Notes: generated by a model from the letters alone, not told the origin. 64,000 nt of DNA from an uncultured Butyricicoccus sp. (GCA_944376065.1 CALWBL010000003.1:169349-233348); one strand, 5' to 3'. Counted from the stretch's first letter, positions 8,906-18,209 are shown. Numbers and translations: made by a program.

Positions 8906-9700
8906 ATGAATAATAAAATTATCCGCAAAATAAGCGGAAGTATGAAATACTATATCTGTTCTGAAATACCTGTTCGTCATGCTTTCACGACTAAAAGTGG
9001 TGGTGTAAGCACTGGAGATTTGGAAAGCCTAAACTTAGGTTTTTCTCGTGGTGATAAACGTGAAAATGTAATTAAAAATTATAAAATATTATCAGATGCT
9101 TTAAAAATTCCATTTGATAGAATAACAACAACAAAACAAGTGCATAAAAATGATGTATCAGTTGTAACTGAGAAAGATGTTGGCTCTGGTATAAATAAAC
9201 CACTTGTTTGGGAATCAGATGCACTTGTTACAAACCTAAAAAATACTCCGATTGCAGGATTTTATGCCGATTGTGTTGTATCGCTGTTATATGACCCTGT
9301 TAGTCAATGCTGTGGGGTTTGTCATAGTGGTTGGCGTGGAACTGCGCAAGAAGTTCTGCCAAGAACAGTAGAAAAAATGAGAGAGTGTTTCAATGCAAAA
9401 CCAGAGGATATAATATGTGTTATTGGGCCATCTATTGGTGTATGTTGCTTTGAAACCGATGCAGATGTGCCAGAGGCTATGGAAAAACAAATGGGAGATA
9501 TTGTTAGACCTTTTATACACACAAAAGGACATAAATTTTATGTTGATTTACAAGGAATAAACCAAATGTTGCTTGAAAAAGCTGGTTTAAATAAAATTAT
9601 AAACAGCGATATCTGCACCTACTGCCATAGTGATGAATTTTGGTCGCACAGAGCTACAAATGGTAAACGAGGTGTTCAAGCAGGTATAATTTGTCTCTAA
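8906..9700 (+). CDS. pgeF: YfiH/PgeF family multicopper-fold protein (purine nucleoside phosphorylase-like)
   Basis: A 264-residue member of the DUF152/laccase-domain family. Family signatures include RHAFTTKSGGVS near the start, a metal-ligand block with FYADCVV, the HSGWRGT motif, GPSIGVCCFE, and a C-terminal CTYCHSDEFWSHRA. Members have been reported as purine nucleoside phosphorylase/adenosine deaminase enzymes and, in E. coli, as a peptidoglycan editing factor; which role applies here is unknown. The start ATG follows AAGGAATC. It heads a plus-strand run with a peptide-binding lipoprotein and mnmA. Confidence 0.88.
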   Translation: MNNKIIRKISGSMKYYICSEIPVRHAFTTKSGGVSTGDLESLNLGFSRGDKRENVIKNYKILSDALKIPFDRITTTKQVHKNDVSVVTEKDVGSGINKPLVWESDALVTNLKNTPIAGFYADCVVSLLYDPVSQCCGVCHSGWRGTAQEVLPRTVEKMRECFNAKPEDIICVIGPSIGVCCFETDADVPEAMEKQMGDIVRPFIHTKGHKFYVDLQGINQMLLEKAGLNKIINSDICTYCHSDEFWSHRATNGKRGVQAGIICL

Positions 9701-9738
9701 TAAACTTTGATAACTAAATATGGAGAGGTATATATAAA

Positions 9739-11283
9739 ATGGAGTTTTTAAAGATTAAACGTCTGATAGCATTGGCATTGTCATGTTGCTTGCTTACAGG
9801 CTGCACTCTCACTGAGCGACTTGGCTCACCAGATAGCAGCAAAACAGACAATTTAATCGAAAATTCAGAGCTTGCAAATTATTTTGGTTTAACATATTAT
9901 GCAGGTGAAAATATTAACCCTGTTTTAGTTAAAACCGATTTAAATAGAGTGCTTGTAGATGCTCTTTATGAGGGCATGATTTATCTCGATGAGGATTTCA
10001 AACCTCAACCAATGCTTTGTGAAAAATGGGAAGGTGATGGTACTACATTTCGCTTTTATATAAAAGAAGGTGTAACTTTCTGGTCAGGTGAACCACTGAC
10101 AGCAGATGATGTAGTTTACACACTTAAAACTGCAAAAAGAAATACACAGTCAATTTACAACACACGTATGACAGATGTTGAAAGTATATATGCAGATAAT
10201 GAAAGCACAGTTGTTGTAACTCTCAGCAGTCCTAATGTTGATTTTCCAAGCCTTATGGATATACCAATTTTTAGAGAAGGTACAGAGGATTTAACATTCT
10301 CAGACGGCACGGGGGCGTATAATCCTGTGCAGGAAAACGGCACATGGTATTTAAGACCATATGAAAGCTGGCATGGTGGAAAAGTGAGTGAATTTGATAA
10401 AATAAGTTTAATAAATACCACCCGTTCTGATGCTGTGCAGCATAGTTTTGAAACCGGTGATGTTTCTCTTATGAGAAGTGAGAGAATTGGCACCGATTCA
10501 ATAACTGTAAGCGGCTCTGTTGATATATATAAATTGCCAACAACTGACATGCATTTCTTAGGTTTTGCTAGTAATGTAGAGCCATACAATATACCAGCGG
10601 TTCGTCAGGCTATCTCACTTGCAATAGATAGACAGGGCATTTGTTCAACTCAGTTGCAATCATTTGCTGACCCAGCGGTTCTGCCAGTAAATCCCCAGCC
10701 AGAGGGTCAGCAGACAGCTTTAGACCGTACATTAGCTATTCAGACGCTTGCAAGTGCGGGTATAACTGATAATGATAATGATGGAATTTTAGAGTACCAG
10801 AGCGTTAGCGGTTATTCAGCATCACTTACCGCTAAAATTTTGGTAAATAGTGAAAATCCATTTAAAGTCGCGGCAGCAAACCAAATTGCAGCATCACTAA
10901 CTGCGATAGGTATAAAAACATCAGTTGAAGAAACGACATTTGAGGATTATCAGTATCGCCTTTCTAATGGAAACTTTGAAATGTATTATGGCGAAATACG
11001 AATGACACCCGATTTTGATTTACGCTCGCTTATTATGACTGGTGGTGCGTTAAATTATGGTGGATATAGCAATATACAAACCGACCAACTTGTTATACAG
11101 GCAAGAGAAGGTGGGATTGATGATGCTAAAACTCAACTTTATACTCATTTATTGGCTGAAATGCCTATTGTACCAGTTGCATTTGCAAAAGACCAAGTCA
11201 TAATTAGAAGTAATTTAATAAAAGGATTTAGTCCATCACCAAATTGGATATTCCATGGCGTTGGAGGTTGGAGGAAAAATTAA
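9739..11283 (+). CDS. Oligopeptide/dipeptide-type ABC substrate-binding lipoprotein (orphan)
   Basis: A 514-residue SBP_bac_5 family protein. A signal sequence with lipobox LLTGC near residue 22 predicts a lipoprotein. The family entry motif is seen in LVDALYEGMIYLDEDFKPQPMLCEKWE and GVTFWSGEPLTADDVVYTL. The family binds peptides or nickel for OppBCDF-type importers. No permease or ATPase gene is next to it, so it must share a transporter encoded elsewhere or act as a chaperone or sensor. It follows pgeF after 38 bp with RBS GGAGAGG and ends 1 bp before mnmA, which suggests cotranscription. Confidence 0.88.
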   Translation: MEFLKIKRLIALALSCCLLTGCTLTERLGSPDSSKTDNLIENSELANYFGLTYYAGENINPVLVKTDLNRVLVDALYEGMIYLDEDFKPQPMLCEKWEGDGTTFRFYIKEGVTFWSGEPLTADDVVYTLKTAKRNTQSIYNTRMTDVESIYADNESTVVVTLSSPNVDFPSLMDIPIFREGTEDLTFSDGTGAYNPVQENGTWYLRPYESWHGGKVSEFDKISLINTTRSDAVQHSFETGDVSLMRSERIGTDSITVSGSVDIYKLPTTDMHFLGFASNVEPYNIPAVRQAISLAIDRQGICSTQLQSFADPAVLPVNPQPEGQQTALDRTLAIQTLASAGITDNDNDGILEYQSVSGYSASLTAKILVNSENPFKVAAANQIAASLTAIGIKTSVEETTFEDYQYRLSNGNFEMYYGEIRMTPDFDLRSLIMTGGALNYGGYSNIQTDQLVIQAREGGIDDAKTQLYTHLLAEMPIVPVAFAKDQVIIRSNLIKGFSPSPNWIFHGVGGWRKN

Positions 11284-11284
11284 A

Positions 11285-12301
11285 ATGGAAAAAGTAGTTT
11301 TAGGTTTATCTGGTGGAGTTGATTCTGCGGTTTCAGCATCACTTTTAAAAGAACAAGGTTATGAAGTTTATGGTCTATTTTTAGAAATGGGTCTTGGCGG
11401 AGAGCAGGAGGCTCAAAAAGTAGCCGACAGTGTAGGTATCCCTCTTTATATCGCTCATAAAAAAGATGAGCTTGAAAAGCATGTTTGCAGTTATTTTGCA
11501 AATGAATATAAAAACGCGCGCACACCAAATCCATGTGTTATGTGCAACCCTACTGTAAAATTTAAAACAATGGCTGATTATGCGGATAAAATTGGTGCAA
11601 AATACTTAGCAACAGGACATTATGCCCGTATTCGCCGAGATAGTCAGGGTAGAGCGTTACTTGTTAGGGCAAAGTCACCTAAGGACCAAACTTATATGTT
11701 AAATAGGCTGCCAAGGGAGATTTTAGAAAGATGTATTTTTCCTCTTGGCGAGGCAGCAGATAAGGACGAAGTGAGAGCATTAGCCAAGGAAAGAGAAATT
11801 CCATCTGCGAATAAAAAAGACAGTATGGATGTTTGTTTCATTCCAGATGGTGACTGGTGTGGTTGGCTGGAACGCTATGGTGTAAATCTTCCAGAAGGCA
11901 ATTTTGTTGATGAAAATGGTAATATTCTTGGTAAACATAAGGGTATACACCAATATACAGTAGGTCAGCGCAAAGGCTTGGGTGTTGCTGCAAAGGGTAG
12001 ATTGTTTGTTCATGAGTTAAGACCACAGACTAATGAAGTTGTTTTGTCACTAAACGATGTATTTAAAAAAGAAATTATAGTTAAAAATATAAATTATTGT
12101 GCACCAGAATACATGGAAAATGGAGCTTTTAACTGTGAAGTTAGGGTGCGTTATTCAAAGCGTTCAGAAAAGGCAACTGTTTATCCAGAGGGTAAAGATG
12201 CAAAAATTGTGTTTGAAAACGAGGTAAGAGCACCAGCAGCAGGTCAATCGGCTGTATTTTATGATGGAGATATAGTTATAGGCGGTGGATTTATCGAATA
12301 A
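11285..12301 (+). CDS. mnmA: tRNA-specific 2-thiouridylase MnmA
   Basis: Adds sulfur to U34 of tRNA Lys, Glu and Gln, using ATP and a relayed persulfide. The protein is 338 residues, slightly shorter than the usual 355-370. The PP-loop SGGVDS is at residues 9-14, the catalytic cysteine lies in NPCVMCNPTVKF, and the second active-site cysteine is in MDVCFIPDGD. KGIHQYTVGQRKGLGV and the C-terminal beta-barrel follow. The ATG at 11285 is preferred over an upstream in-frame GTG because GGAGG stands directly before it. Confidence 0.95.
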   Translation: MEKVVLGLSGGVDSAVSASLLKEQGYEVYGLFLEMGLGGEQEAQKVADSVGIPLYIAHKKDELEKHVCSYFANEYKNARTPNPCVMCNPTVKFKTMADYADKIGAKYLATGHYARIRRDSQGRALLVRAKSPKDQTYMLNRLPREILERCIFPLGEAADKDEVRALAKEREIPSANKKDSMDVCFIPDGDWCGWLERYGVNLPEGNFVDENGNILGKHKGIHQYTVGQRKGLGVAAKGRLFVHELRPQTNEVVLSLNDVFKKEIIVKNINYCAPEYMENGAFNCEVRVRYSKRSEKATVYPEGKDAKIVFENEVRAPAAGQSAVFYDGDIVIGGGFIE

Positions 12302-12332
12302 ATACTACGTCTTTCAATAATGGAGAGTCAAC

Positions 12333-13238
12333 ATGGAAATCAGACATCAATCAATAGGTCATATAGTTGCGATATCTACGGTTATAGTCTGGGGTGCTAC
12401 CTTTGTATCAACAAAAGTACTTTTACGCCATTTTACACCAGAAGAAATACTTTTTTTGAGATTTTTAATGGGACTTATAGCGCTTTGGCTTTACAAACCT
12501 GCAAAAATGAAAATGAAAGAAAAATCACATTATTTTTATTTCATTGGTGCAAGTTTTACTGGTTTGTTTTTATATTATCTGTGTGAAAATATTGCCCTGG
12601 GTTATGGTGATGCCTCTTTAATTGGGGTTATTGTGTCAAGTGCCCCTATATTTTCAGGTATTTTAAGTGCCATTTTGCTAAAAGAAAAACTGAGTAAAAA
12701 TTTCTTTGTGGGTTTTGCATTTGCAATGGTTGGACTGTTTCTTTTGTCATGGACATCAGAAACAACTGGAGTACAAATCTTAGGAATAATCCTTGCATTT
12801 ATAGGTGCAATCTCATGGGCGTTTTATTCAATACTAATAAGAAAAATAACATTTTTCGGTTATACCAGTTTTGAAATTACAAAATATACCTTTTTATTTG
12901 CTGTTATTATGATGTTGCCAGTTGCAGCTTGTAGCGGTTTTCGTGTTCAGGCTGTATTCACAATGAATTTAACCACATTTTTGAATCTAGTATTTTTAGG
13001 GCTTATTGCAAGCGCTTTGTGCTTTGTAACATGGAGTTTTGCTGTAAAACAACTTGGAGTTGTAAAATCCAGTGTTTATATATATTTATCGCCAGTTGTA
13101 ACAGTTATTCTAGCAGTAATAGTTTTAGGAGAAAGAATGAACGCTAAGGAGATTTTAGGTACAGCACTAGTGCTTTTGGGTCTTGTGCTTAGTGAAGGTC
13201 AAGCTTTTAGAAGAAAGGATAAAAATAATGATTTATGA
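12333..13238 (+). CDS. EamA/DMT family transporter
   Basis: An integral membrane protein of 301 residues with about ten hydrophobic helices in two repeated halves. The first repeat opens with VWGATFVSTKVLLRHFTPEEILFLRF and the second with FIGAISWAFYSILIRK, both classic EamA sequences. The helix end ILKEKLS and the matching VLGERMN mark the two repeats. Members export metabolites or amino acids; the substrate is unknown. The start follows GGAGAGTCAAC. Its last 11 bp overlap the next gene. Confidence 0.9.
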   Translation: MEIRHQSIGHIVAISTVIVWGATFVSTKVLLRHFTPEEILFLRFLMGLIALWLYKPAKMKMKEKSHYFYFIGASFTGLFLYYLCENIALGYGDASLIGVIVSSAPIFSGILSAILLKEKLSKNFFVGFAFAMVGLFLLSWTSETTGVQILGIILAFIGAISWAFYSILIRKITFFGYTSFEITKYTFLFAVIMMLPVAACSGFRVQAVFTMNLTTFLNLVFLGLIASALCFVTWSFAVKQLGVVKSSVYIYLSPVVTVILAVIVLGERMNAKEILGTALVLLGLVLSEGQAFRRKDKNNDL

Positions 13239-14151
13239 TTCTCAGACAAAAAAATCCGATTTTGGGATGATTGGGTGGGCGTTGATATCATCTCAACTTA
13301 CAATGCTTTTCATTTCTTTGTTAATAAGTTTGGTTGCAGCTAAACTGCTTCATATAATAAACCCTTTGGAGAAAACTTGGGATCTTGTAGAGGGTTATAT
13401 TGTAATGTTTTCTGCTATTGGCGGAGCGATTCCAATACTTGTGGTTGGAGTTAAAAATAATAGCCTTGTTAATATAACAGAAAAACGTGAAAAGGCATGG
13501 CCAGTTCAAATTGCACTTATATTTATAATGATTATGGGCTTGCAAATGCTTACAAGTGTGGTAACGACACCAATTATACATTTTTTAGAATCAGTGTTTG
13601 GTGTTTCTTTTTCACAGGCGAATGAGGTGGCCACTTCATATGGCTCATCAATATCGATGGTTTTGTATTCTGTTATAATAGCACCAATTTGCGAAGAGGT
13701 ACTTTATAGAGGTGTCTTACTTCGCTCTCTTGAGAAATATGGAAAATGGTTTGCTATTATTATAAGTGCATTGGTTTTTGGTCTTATGCATGTAAATGCT
13801 GTGCAGCTTCCAGTTGCATTTATAATTGGTTTGATTTTTGGTTATTTATCACTTAAATATTCAATAGGTCTTACAATTATACTTCATATACTTAATAATT
13901 TATCGGTTGAAGTTATAGGAAGAATATCAGCAATAAGTCAAAATGCCAGTTCCTTAATAAGCTTGAGCGTTTTGATAGGGGGAATAGTTACCATTTTCCT
14001 TATGATTATGAGTGCAGGAAAACCGCTTTTAAAGGACATAAGGCAAAACCGCACCGCAAAAGGTGTTTATAGCAGCTTTTTTACTTGCAAGCCTGTTTTA
14101 GCCGTCTTTGTTTATATGATTGCTTTGACAATCTCAAGTGTTTTGGGATAA
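13228..14151 (+). CDS. CPBP family intramembrane glutamic endopeptidase
   Basis: A 308-residue multi-pass membrane protein of the CAAX protease/bacteriocin-processing (Abi, CPBP) family. The catalytic motifs are visible: EEVLYRGVLLRSLEKY (EExxxR) and FGLMHVN (the FxxxH motif), with a further conserved HILNN in the next helix. In bacteria members process peptides or give bacteriocin self-immunity; this one's target is unknown. The ATG at 13228 with AGAAAGGAT upstream is chosen over an in-frame start at 13183. It is translationally coupled to the EamA gene. Confidence 0.9.
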   Translation: MIYDSQTKKSDFGMIGWALISSQLTMLFISLLISLVAAKLLHIINPLEKTWDLVEGYIVMFSAIGGAIPILVVGVKNNSLVNITEKREKAWPVQIALIFIMIMGLQMLTSVVTTPIIHFLESVFGVSFSQANEVATSYGSSISMVLYSVIIAPICEEVLYRGVLLRSLEKYGKWFAIIISALVFGLMHVNAVQLPVAFIIGLIFGYLSLKYSIGLTIILHILNNLSVEVIGRISAISQNASSLISLSVLIGGIVTIFLMIMSAGKPLLKDIRQNRTAKGVYSSFFTCKPVLAVFVYMIALTISSVLG

Positions 14152-14156
14152 AAATA

Positions 14157-14185
14157 TTGATTTTATAAATAATAATGTGTAATAT
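14157..14185 (+). promoter_or_regulatory. Candidate promoter of the nusB-recN operon
   Basis: TTGATT, a 17-bp spacer and TAATAT lie about 75 bp before nusB in a very AT-rich gap. An overlapping TATAAT at 14183 is an alternative -10. Confidence 0.4.
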
Positions 14186-14262
14186 AATAACTACATTAAT
14201 ATGGATTTGTAATTGACTTGTGCTGCTAAAAGCGTGCAGGGGAAAGATAACGGAGGAACATA

Positions 14263-14718
14263 ATGAGCAGAAAACAAGCTAGAGAAATTGCACTGCATTT
14301 AGTGTTTGAAATGGGATTTCGTGAGTTCGAGGCTGATGAGGTGTTAACAGACCGTCTTGATGAGAGTATTTTAAAGTCAATCAGCAAAGAAATCGAGCTT
14401 TACGCTGGAAAGATATCTGAAAAAGACAGCACATATATTAGAGAAGTTGTTAAGGGTGTTGCAACCCATCTTGCAGAGCTTGATGAATTGGTTGAGAAAA
14501 ACGCAAAGGGTTGGAGCATGAAACGAATCTCACGAATGACAATGGCTGTTTTACGTCTTGCTCTCTATGAAATGAAGTATATGCAAGATGTTCCAGTAGG
14601 AGTTGCAATAAATGAAGCTGTTGAACTCGCTAAAACCTATGAAACAGAGGATACAGGCTCTTTTGTAAATGGTATCTTAGGTGCAGTAAGCCGTCAGTGG
14701 GGAATGGGTAAAGAATGA
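14263..14718 (+). CDS. nusB: Transcription antitermination factor NusB
   Basis: A 151-residue all-helical RNA-binding protein. With NusE it binds boxA in rRNA leaders and supports antitermination. It opens with MSRKQAREIALHLVFEM, an N-terminal pattern of the family. Later come WSMKRISRMTMAVLRLALYEM and the conserved VAINEAVELAKTYETEDTGSFVNGILG segment, near the usual C-terminal position. The RBS is CGGAGG. It is the first gene of a long operon and overlaps the next gene by 4 bp. Confidence 0.95.
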   Translation: MSRKQAREIALHLVFEMGFREFEADEVLTDRLDESILKSISKEIELYAGKISEKDSTYIREVVKGVATHLAELDELVEKNAKGWSMKRISRMTMAVLRLALYEMKYMQDVPVGVAINEAVELAKTYETEDTGSFVNGILGAVSRQWGMGKE

Positions 14719-15653
14719 GCCGTTGGTATCTTGGTATTGATACTTCAAACTATCGCACATCAGCAGCTGTATTTGATGCTGAAACTGGAGAATATTATAA
14801 TTCAGGCAGGCTTTTAGATGTAAAACATGGAACCTTGGGACTTAGGCAGTCTGAGGCACTTTTTCAGCACACACTGCATCTTCATAAGCAAATTGAAAAT
14901 TTGCCAAAGGGTATTAAAATAAATGCTGTATGTGTAAGCACTAGACCCAGGGCGGTTGAAGGTTCTTATATGCCTTGTTTTCTTGCGGGTGAAAATGTTG
15001 CTAGAAGCGTGGCTTTTCTTTTGGGTGTGCCACTTTTTGTTGCATCGCATCAGCAAGGGCATATTGCAGCAGCCGCTTTTAGTGCTAACAAATTCGATTT
15101 GCTTAAATCAGATTTGCTTGCTTGGCATCTTTCAGGCGGAACAACTGAACTTTTGCTTGTAAAGCCGGATAAAAACGGTATGCCGCAGGCCGAACAAATA
15201 GGCGGTACAAGTGACATTGCAGCAGGTCAGTTTGTAGATAGGACTGGTGTGCTTTTAGGACTTCAGTTTCCATGTGGTGCAGAGCTCGAAAAAATCGCAA
15301 ATCAATCTGAAAGTATAAAACCGTTTCCTGTCAAAGTTAAAGATAGTGTATTTTCTCTTTCTGGTATGCAAAATAAAGTTGAGCAAATGCACAAAAACGG
15401 CAAAACATCAAAAGAGATAGCAAGATTTACAATAGAAACTATCACTTATGCGGTGGATAGGGCTACAGAACAAGCAAAACTTAATTATAATGCACCTGTT
15501 TTGTGTGCTGGCGGTGTAATGAGCAATAAAAATTTGCAAGAGCATATGTCAAAAAAATTCGGTGCATTTTTTGCAAAGCCTGAGCTATCAGGGGATAATG
15601 CTGTTGGTGCAGCTATTCTTGCAGCAAAGCAGAACGGAGAAAATTTATGGTAA
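14715..15653 (+). CDS. TsaD-like M22 family protein (Kae1/TsaD paralogue)
   Basis: A 312-residue ASKHA-fold protein related to TsaD, the t6A tRNA-modification subunit, but shorter and divergent. An N-terminal phosphate loop (YLGIDTSNYRTSAA), the metal-ligand motif HQQGH matching TsaD's HxxGH, an SGGTTELL nucleotide loop and a C-terminal GDNAVGAA carrying the third metal ligand are all present. The ligands look intact, so catalysis is possible. It sits between nusB and xseA, overlapping both neighbours by 4 and 7 bp. A housekeeping TsaD is expected elsewhere in the genome, so this is probably a paralogue of unknown function. It could instead be the only TsaD; the window cannot tell. Confidence 0.8.
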   Translation: MSRWYLGIDTSNYRTSAAVFDAETGEYYNSGRLLDVKHGTLGLRQSEALFQHTLHLHKQIENLPKGIKINAVCVSTRPRAVEGSYMPCFLAGENVARSVAFLLGVPLFVASHQQGHIAAAAFSANKFDLLKSDLLAWHLSGGTTELLLVKPDKNGMPQAEQIGGTSDIAAGQFVDRTGVLLGLQFPCGAELEKIANQSESIKPFPVKVKDSVFSLSGMQNKVEQMHKNGKTSKEIARFTIETITYAVDRATEQAKLNYNAPVLCAGGVMSNKNLQEHMSKKFGAFFAKPELSGDNAVGAAILAAKQNGENLW

Positions 15654-16918
15654 ATCAGCGAATTTACTCGGTAACTGAGTTAAATGGGGAGATTAAAAAT
15701 CTTCTTGAAAGTAATCCGTCTTTTTATAACCTGTTCGTGCAGGGGGAAATCTCAAACTATAAAGCTCACACATCTGGTCATCAATATATGACTATTAAAG
15801 ATGATGGCGCGGCAATCTCAGCAGTGTTATTTCGATTAGATGCAGCAAAGCTGAGATTTAAACTTTCAAATGGTATGAAAGTTATTGCAAGAGGCAGGGT
15901 TAGTTCTTTCCCCAAAACCGGACAGGTTCAGCTTTATATATCTGATATGATGCCTGATGGAGCTGGGGCATTACATTTACAATTTGAGCAGTTAAAACAA
16001 AAACTCTATGAGAATGGATTATTTGATGAGTATCATAAAAAAGAATTGCCAATATATCCAGAAAAAATCGCTCTTATAACTTCGCCAAGTGGTGCAGCAA
16101 TTATGGATATGCTGAGAATAATAAAAAGACGTTGGAGTATAGCAAATGTTCTTATTTATCCAGCAGCGGTTCAAGGGCAAACAGCACCAAATGAGCTTAT
16201 AAAAGCCTTAAAACTTGCAAATAAACATGCTCAGGCTGATATAATTATTATTGGTCGTGGAGGTGGCGCTTTAGAAGATTTATGGGCTTTTAATGATGAA
16301 AAACTTGCATATGAAATATTTAACAGCAAAATTCCTGTTATTTCTGCTGTGGGTCATGAGCCAGATGTGAGTATTTCAGATTTTGTGGCAGATATGAGAG
16401 CACCAACCCCATCGGGTGCGGCAGAACTTGCAACGCCAGATAGCCAAAAAATAATCTACGATATAAAAAATATGAAAAAGAGGCTTGAAAAGGCGAAGTA
16501 TAAGCAAATAGAGCTTTATAATGCAAAATTAAGCACGCTTTTACATAGACTTTCTGTCCATTCGCCTAAAAAATTTATGGAGCAGAAGAATAAAAACATT
16601 CAGTCTTTAAAGTTGCGCTTAATCCAAGCTATGCAAAGCAAACAAAATGAAAGAGAGTTAAAATGTGATTTTGTGGTAAAGCAGCTTGAACAAGCTATAA
16701 ACAAAAGACTTGATATTTCAAAGCGTCAATTCTCTAAAAATTGTGCATTGTTAGATGCACTTAGTCCGTTAAAGGTATTTAGCAGAGGTTATTCAGTGGC
16801 TATAAACGAAAAAGGCAAAGCGGTTTCCAGCTCATCACAAATAAAACAGGGCGAAATATTAAAAATACGTTTTGCAAAGGGAAGTGCTGAATGTAAAACC
16901 TTAGTGATAGAAGAATGA
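15647..16918 (+). CDS. xseA: Exodeoxyribonuclease VII large subunit
   Basis: Catalytic subunit of ExoVII, a cytosolic nuclease that degrades single-stranded DNA to oligonucleotides. The 423-residue protein has an N-terminal OB-fold (YSVTELNGEIKNLLESNPSFYNLFVQGEISN begins the family), the conserved central block ALITSPSGAAIMDM, the nuclease-domain IIIGRGGGALEDLWAFNDE and VGHEPDVSISDFVADMRAPTPS, then a long coiled coil and the C-terminal SRGYSVA. It overlaps the M22 gene and the xseB gene, so translation is coupled. Confidence 0.96.
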   Translation: MVNQRIYSVTELNGEIKNLLESNPSFYNLFVQGEISNYKAHTSGHQYMTIKDDGAAISAVLFRLDAAKLRFKLSNGMKVIARGRVSSFPKTGQVQLYISDMMPDGAGALHLQFEQLKQKLYENGLFDEYHKKELPIYPEKIALITSPSGAAIMDMLRIIKRRWSIANVLIYPAAVQGQTAPNELIKALKLANKHAQADIIIIGRGGGALEDLWAFNDEKLAYEIFNSKIPVISAVGHEPDVSISDFVADMRAPTPSGAAELATPDSQKIIYDIKNMKKRLEKAKYKQIELYNAKLSTLLHRLSVHSPKKFMEQKNKNIQSLKLRLIQAMQSKQNERELKCDFVVKQLEQAINKRLDISKRQFSKNCALLDALSPLKVFSRGYSVAINEKGKAVSSSSQIKQGEILKIRFAKGSAECKTLVIEE

Positions 16919-17187
16919 GAGGCGAATTTACTGTGGCAACTAGAAAAAAACAGCTTTCATTTGAAGAAAAAATGAGCCAGCTTGAAAATATAGTTATAAA
17001 CCTTGAGAAAGGAACCACACCACTTAATGAAAGTATGGAACTTTTTGAGCAAGGTATGAAACTTTCCGCAGAGCTCCAAAAAATGCTTGAAACCGCTGAA
17101 CAAAGGGTTATTTTGCTCACCGAGCAAGCAGATGGCACAATAACCGAGCAGGAGCTTAAACAGGAGGACACATTAAATGACACATGA
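16915..17187 (+). CDS. xseB: Exodeoxyribonuclease VII small subunit
   Basis: A small helical subunit that wraps the coiled coil of XseA. The core is LSFEEKMSQLENIVINLEKG followed by PLNESMELFEQGMKL, the family pattern. The ATG at 16915 overlaps the xseA stop (ATGA). A GTG at 16933 preceded by GAGAGG would give an 84-residue protein starting right at the conserved region and is equally credible. It overlaps ispA by 11 bp. Confidence 0.92.
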   Translation: MRGEFTVATRKKQLSFEEKMSQLENIVINLEKGTTPLNESMELFEQGMKLSAELQKMLETAEQRVILLTEQADGTITEQELKQEDTLNDT

Positions 17188-18070
17188 CGAGCGTTTGTCA
17201 ACATATGCACAACATGTACAGCAGTTTTTAGATGATTTTTTGAGTGAAAAGGACTGCATTGGACAAGAGAAGATTATAAAATCTATGAGATACTCTGCGC
17301 TTGCAGGCGGAAAACGTTTGCGTCCAGCTCTTATGATGGAGTTCTGTAGAATTTCTGGAAAAAATCCCGAAATCGCTTTGCCTTTTGCTGTAGCTTTAGA
17401 AATGATTCACACATATTCACTCATTCATGATGATTTACCTTGTATGGATAATGATGATTTTAGACGTGGAAAACCTACAAATCATAAGATTTTTGGCGAA
17501 GCTATGGCAGTACTTGCAGGTGATGCCTTGCTTACTGAGGCTTTTACGCTTGCAACCACACCGCAGAATCTCAAAAACTTTTCTGCCGAACAAATAGTAA
17601 AAGCAACAAATTGTCTTTCAAAAAATGCAGGAGTTTTTGGAATGATTGGTGGTCAAGTTATGGACATAGAATCTGAGCATAAAAAAATCTCTTATGATGA
17701 GCTTGTAACGCTGCAAAAATATAAAACAGGCGCTTTAATTGAAAGTGCTGCTCAAATAGGCTGCATTTTAGGTGATGCAGATGAAAAACAACTGCATGCG
17801 GCTAAAGAATATGCCAAAGCCATTGGTTTGGCTTTTCAGATTCAAGATGATATTCTGGATATAGAAGGCGATGCTGAAATTTTTGGAAAACCTATTGGTT
17901 CTGATGCAGAAAAAGAAAAATCAACATTTCCATCACAAATTGGGCTTGATAAATGTAAAGAAAAGGTTAAAACACTAACTCAAACCGCTATAAATGCTGT
18001 AAAGACTGGTTTTGATGAAAGCTCATTCTTAATTTGGTTAGCTGAACAGCTAGCAGTTAGAAATAAATAA
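17177..18070 (+). CDS. ispA: Farnesyl/geranyl diphosphate synthase (IspA type)
   Basis: Chain-elongating trans-prenyltransferase that condenses isopentenyl and allylic diphosphates to C15 product. The 297-residue protein has GGKRLRP near residue 44, the first aspartate-rich motif HDDLPCMDNDDFRRGKPT, GGQVMDIESE, and the second aspartate-rich motif QIQDDILDIEGD. Downstream dxs makes the precursor path, so the operon joins two isoprenoid steps. A weak terminator follows at once, before the OLE RNA gene. Confidence 0.95.
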   Translation: MTHDERLSTYAQHVQQFLDDFLSEKDCIGQEKIIKSMRYSALAGGKRLRPALMMEFCRISGKNPEIALPFAVALEMIHTYSLIHDDLPCMDNDDFRRGKPTNHKIFGEAMAVLAGDALLTEAFTLATTPQNLKNFSAEQIVKATNCLSKNAGVFGMIGGQVMDIESEHKKISYDELVTLQKYKTGALIESAAQIGCILGDADEKQLHAAKEYAKAIGLAFQIQDDILDIEGDAEIFGKPIGSDAEKEKSTFPSQIGLDKCKEKVKTLTQTAINAVKTGFDESSFLIWLAEQLAVRNK

Positions 18071-18080
18071 ATATAATAGG

Positions 18081-18112
18081 CGGGGTTTGGTTACAAGCTC
18101 CGTTTTAATTTT
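18081..18112 (+). terminator. Weak intrinsic terminator after ispA
   Basis: A 9-bp stem with two G-U pairs (18081-18089 with 18094-18102) and a tetraloop is followed by TTTTAATTTT. Partial readthrough into the OLE region is likely. Confidence 0.55.
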
Positions 18113-18172
18113 ATATATAAAAAATCTAAAGTCACATTGTGTATATTTATACATAAATATACTGCTATGCAC

Positions 18173-18202
18173 TTGAAATAATATGTGTAAATCTGGTATA
18201 CT
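18173..18202 (+). promoter_or_regulatory. Candidate promoter of the OLE RNA gene
   Basis: TTGAAA, an 18-bp spacer and TATACT predict a start near 18209, just where the GC content rises and the structured region begins. Confidence 0.55.
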
Positions 18203-18209
18203 ATCAGTA

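Noticed and set aside
10155..10589. 144-codon minus-strand frame
   Set aside because: It is the antisense shadow of the oligopeptide-binding protein gene, with no ribosome site.
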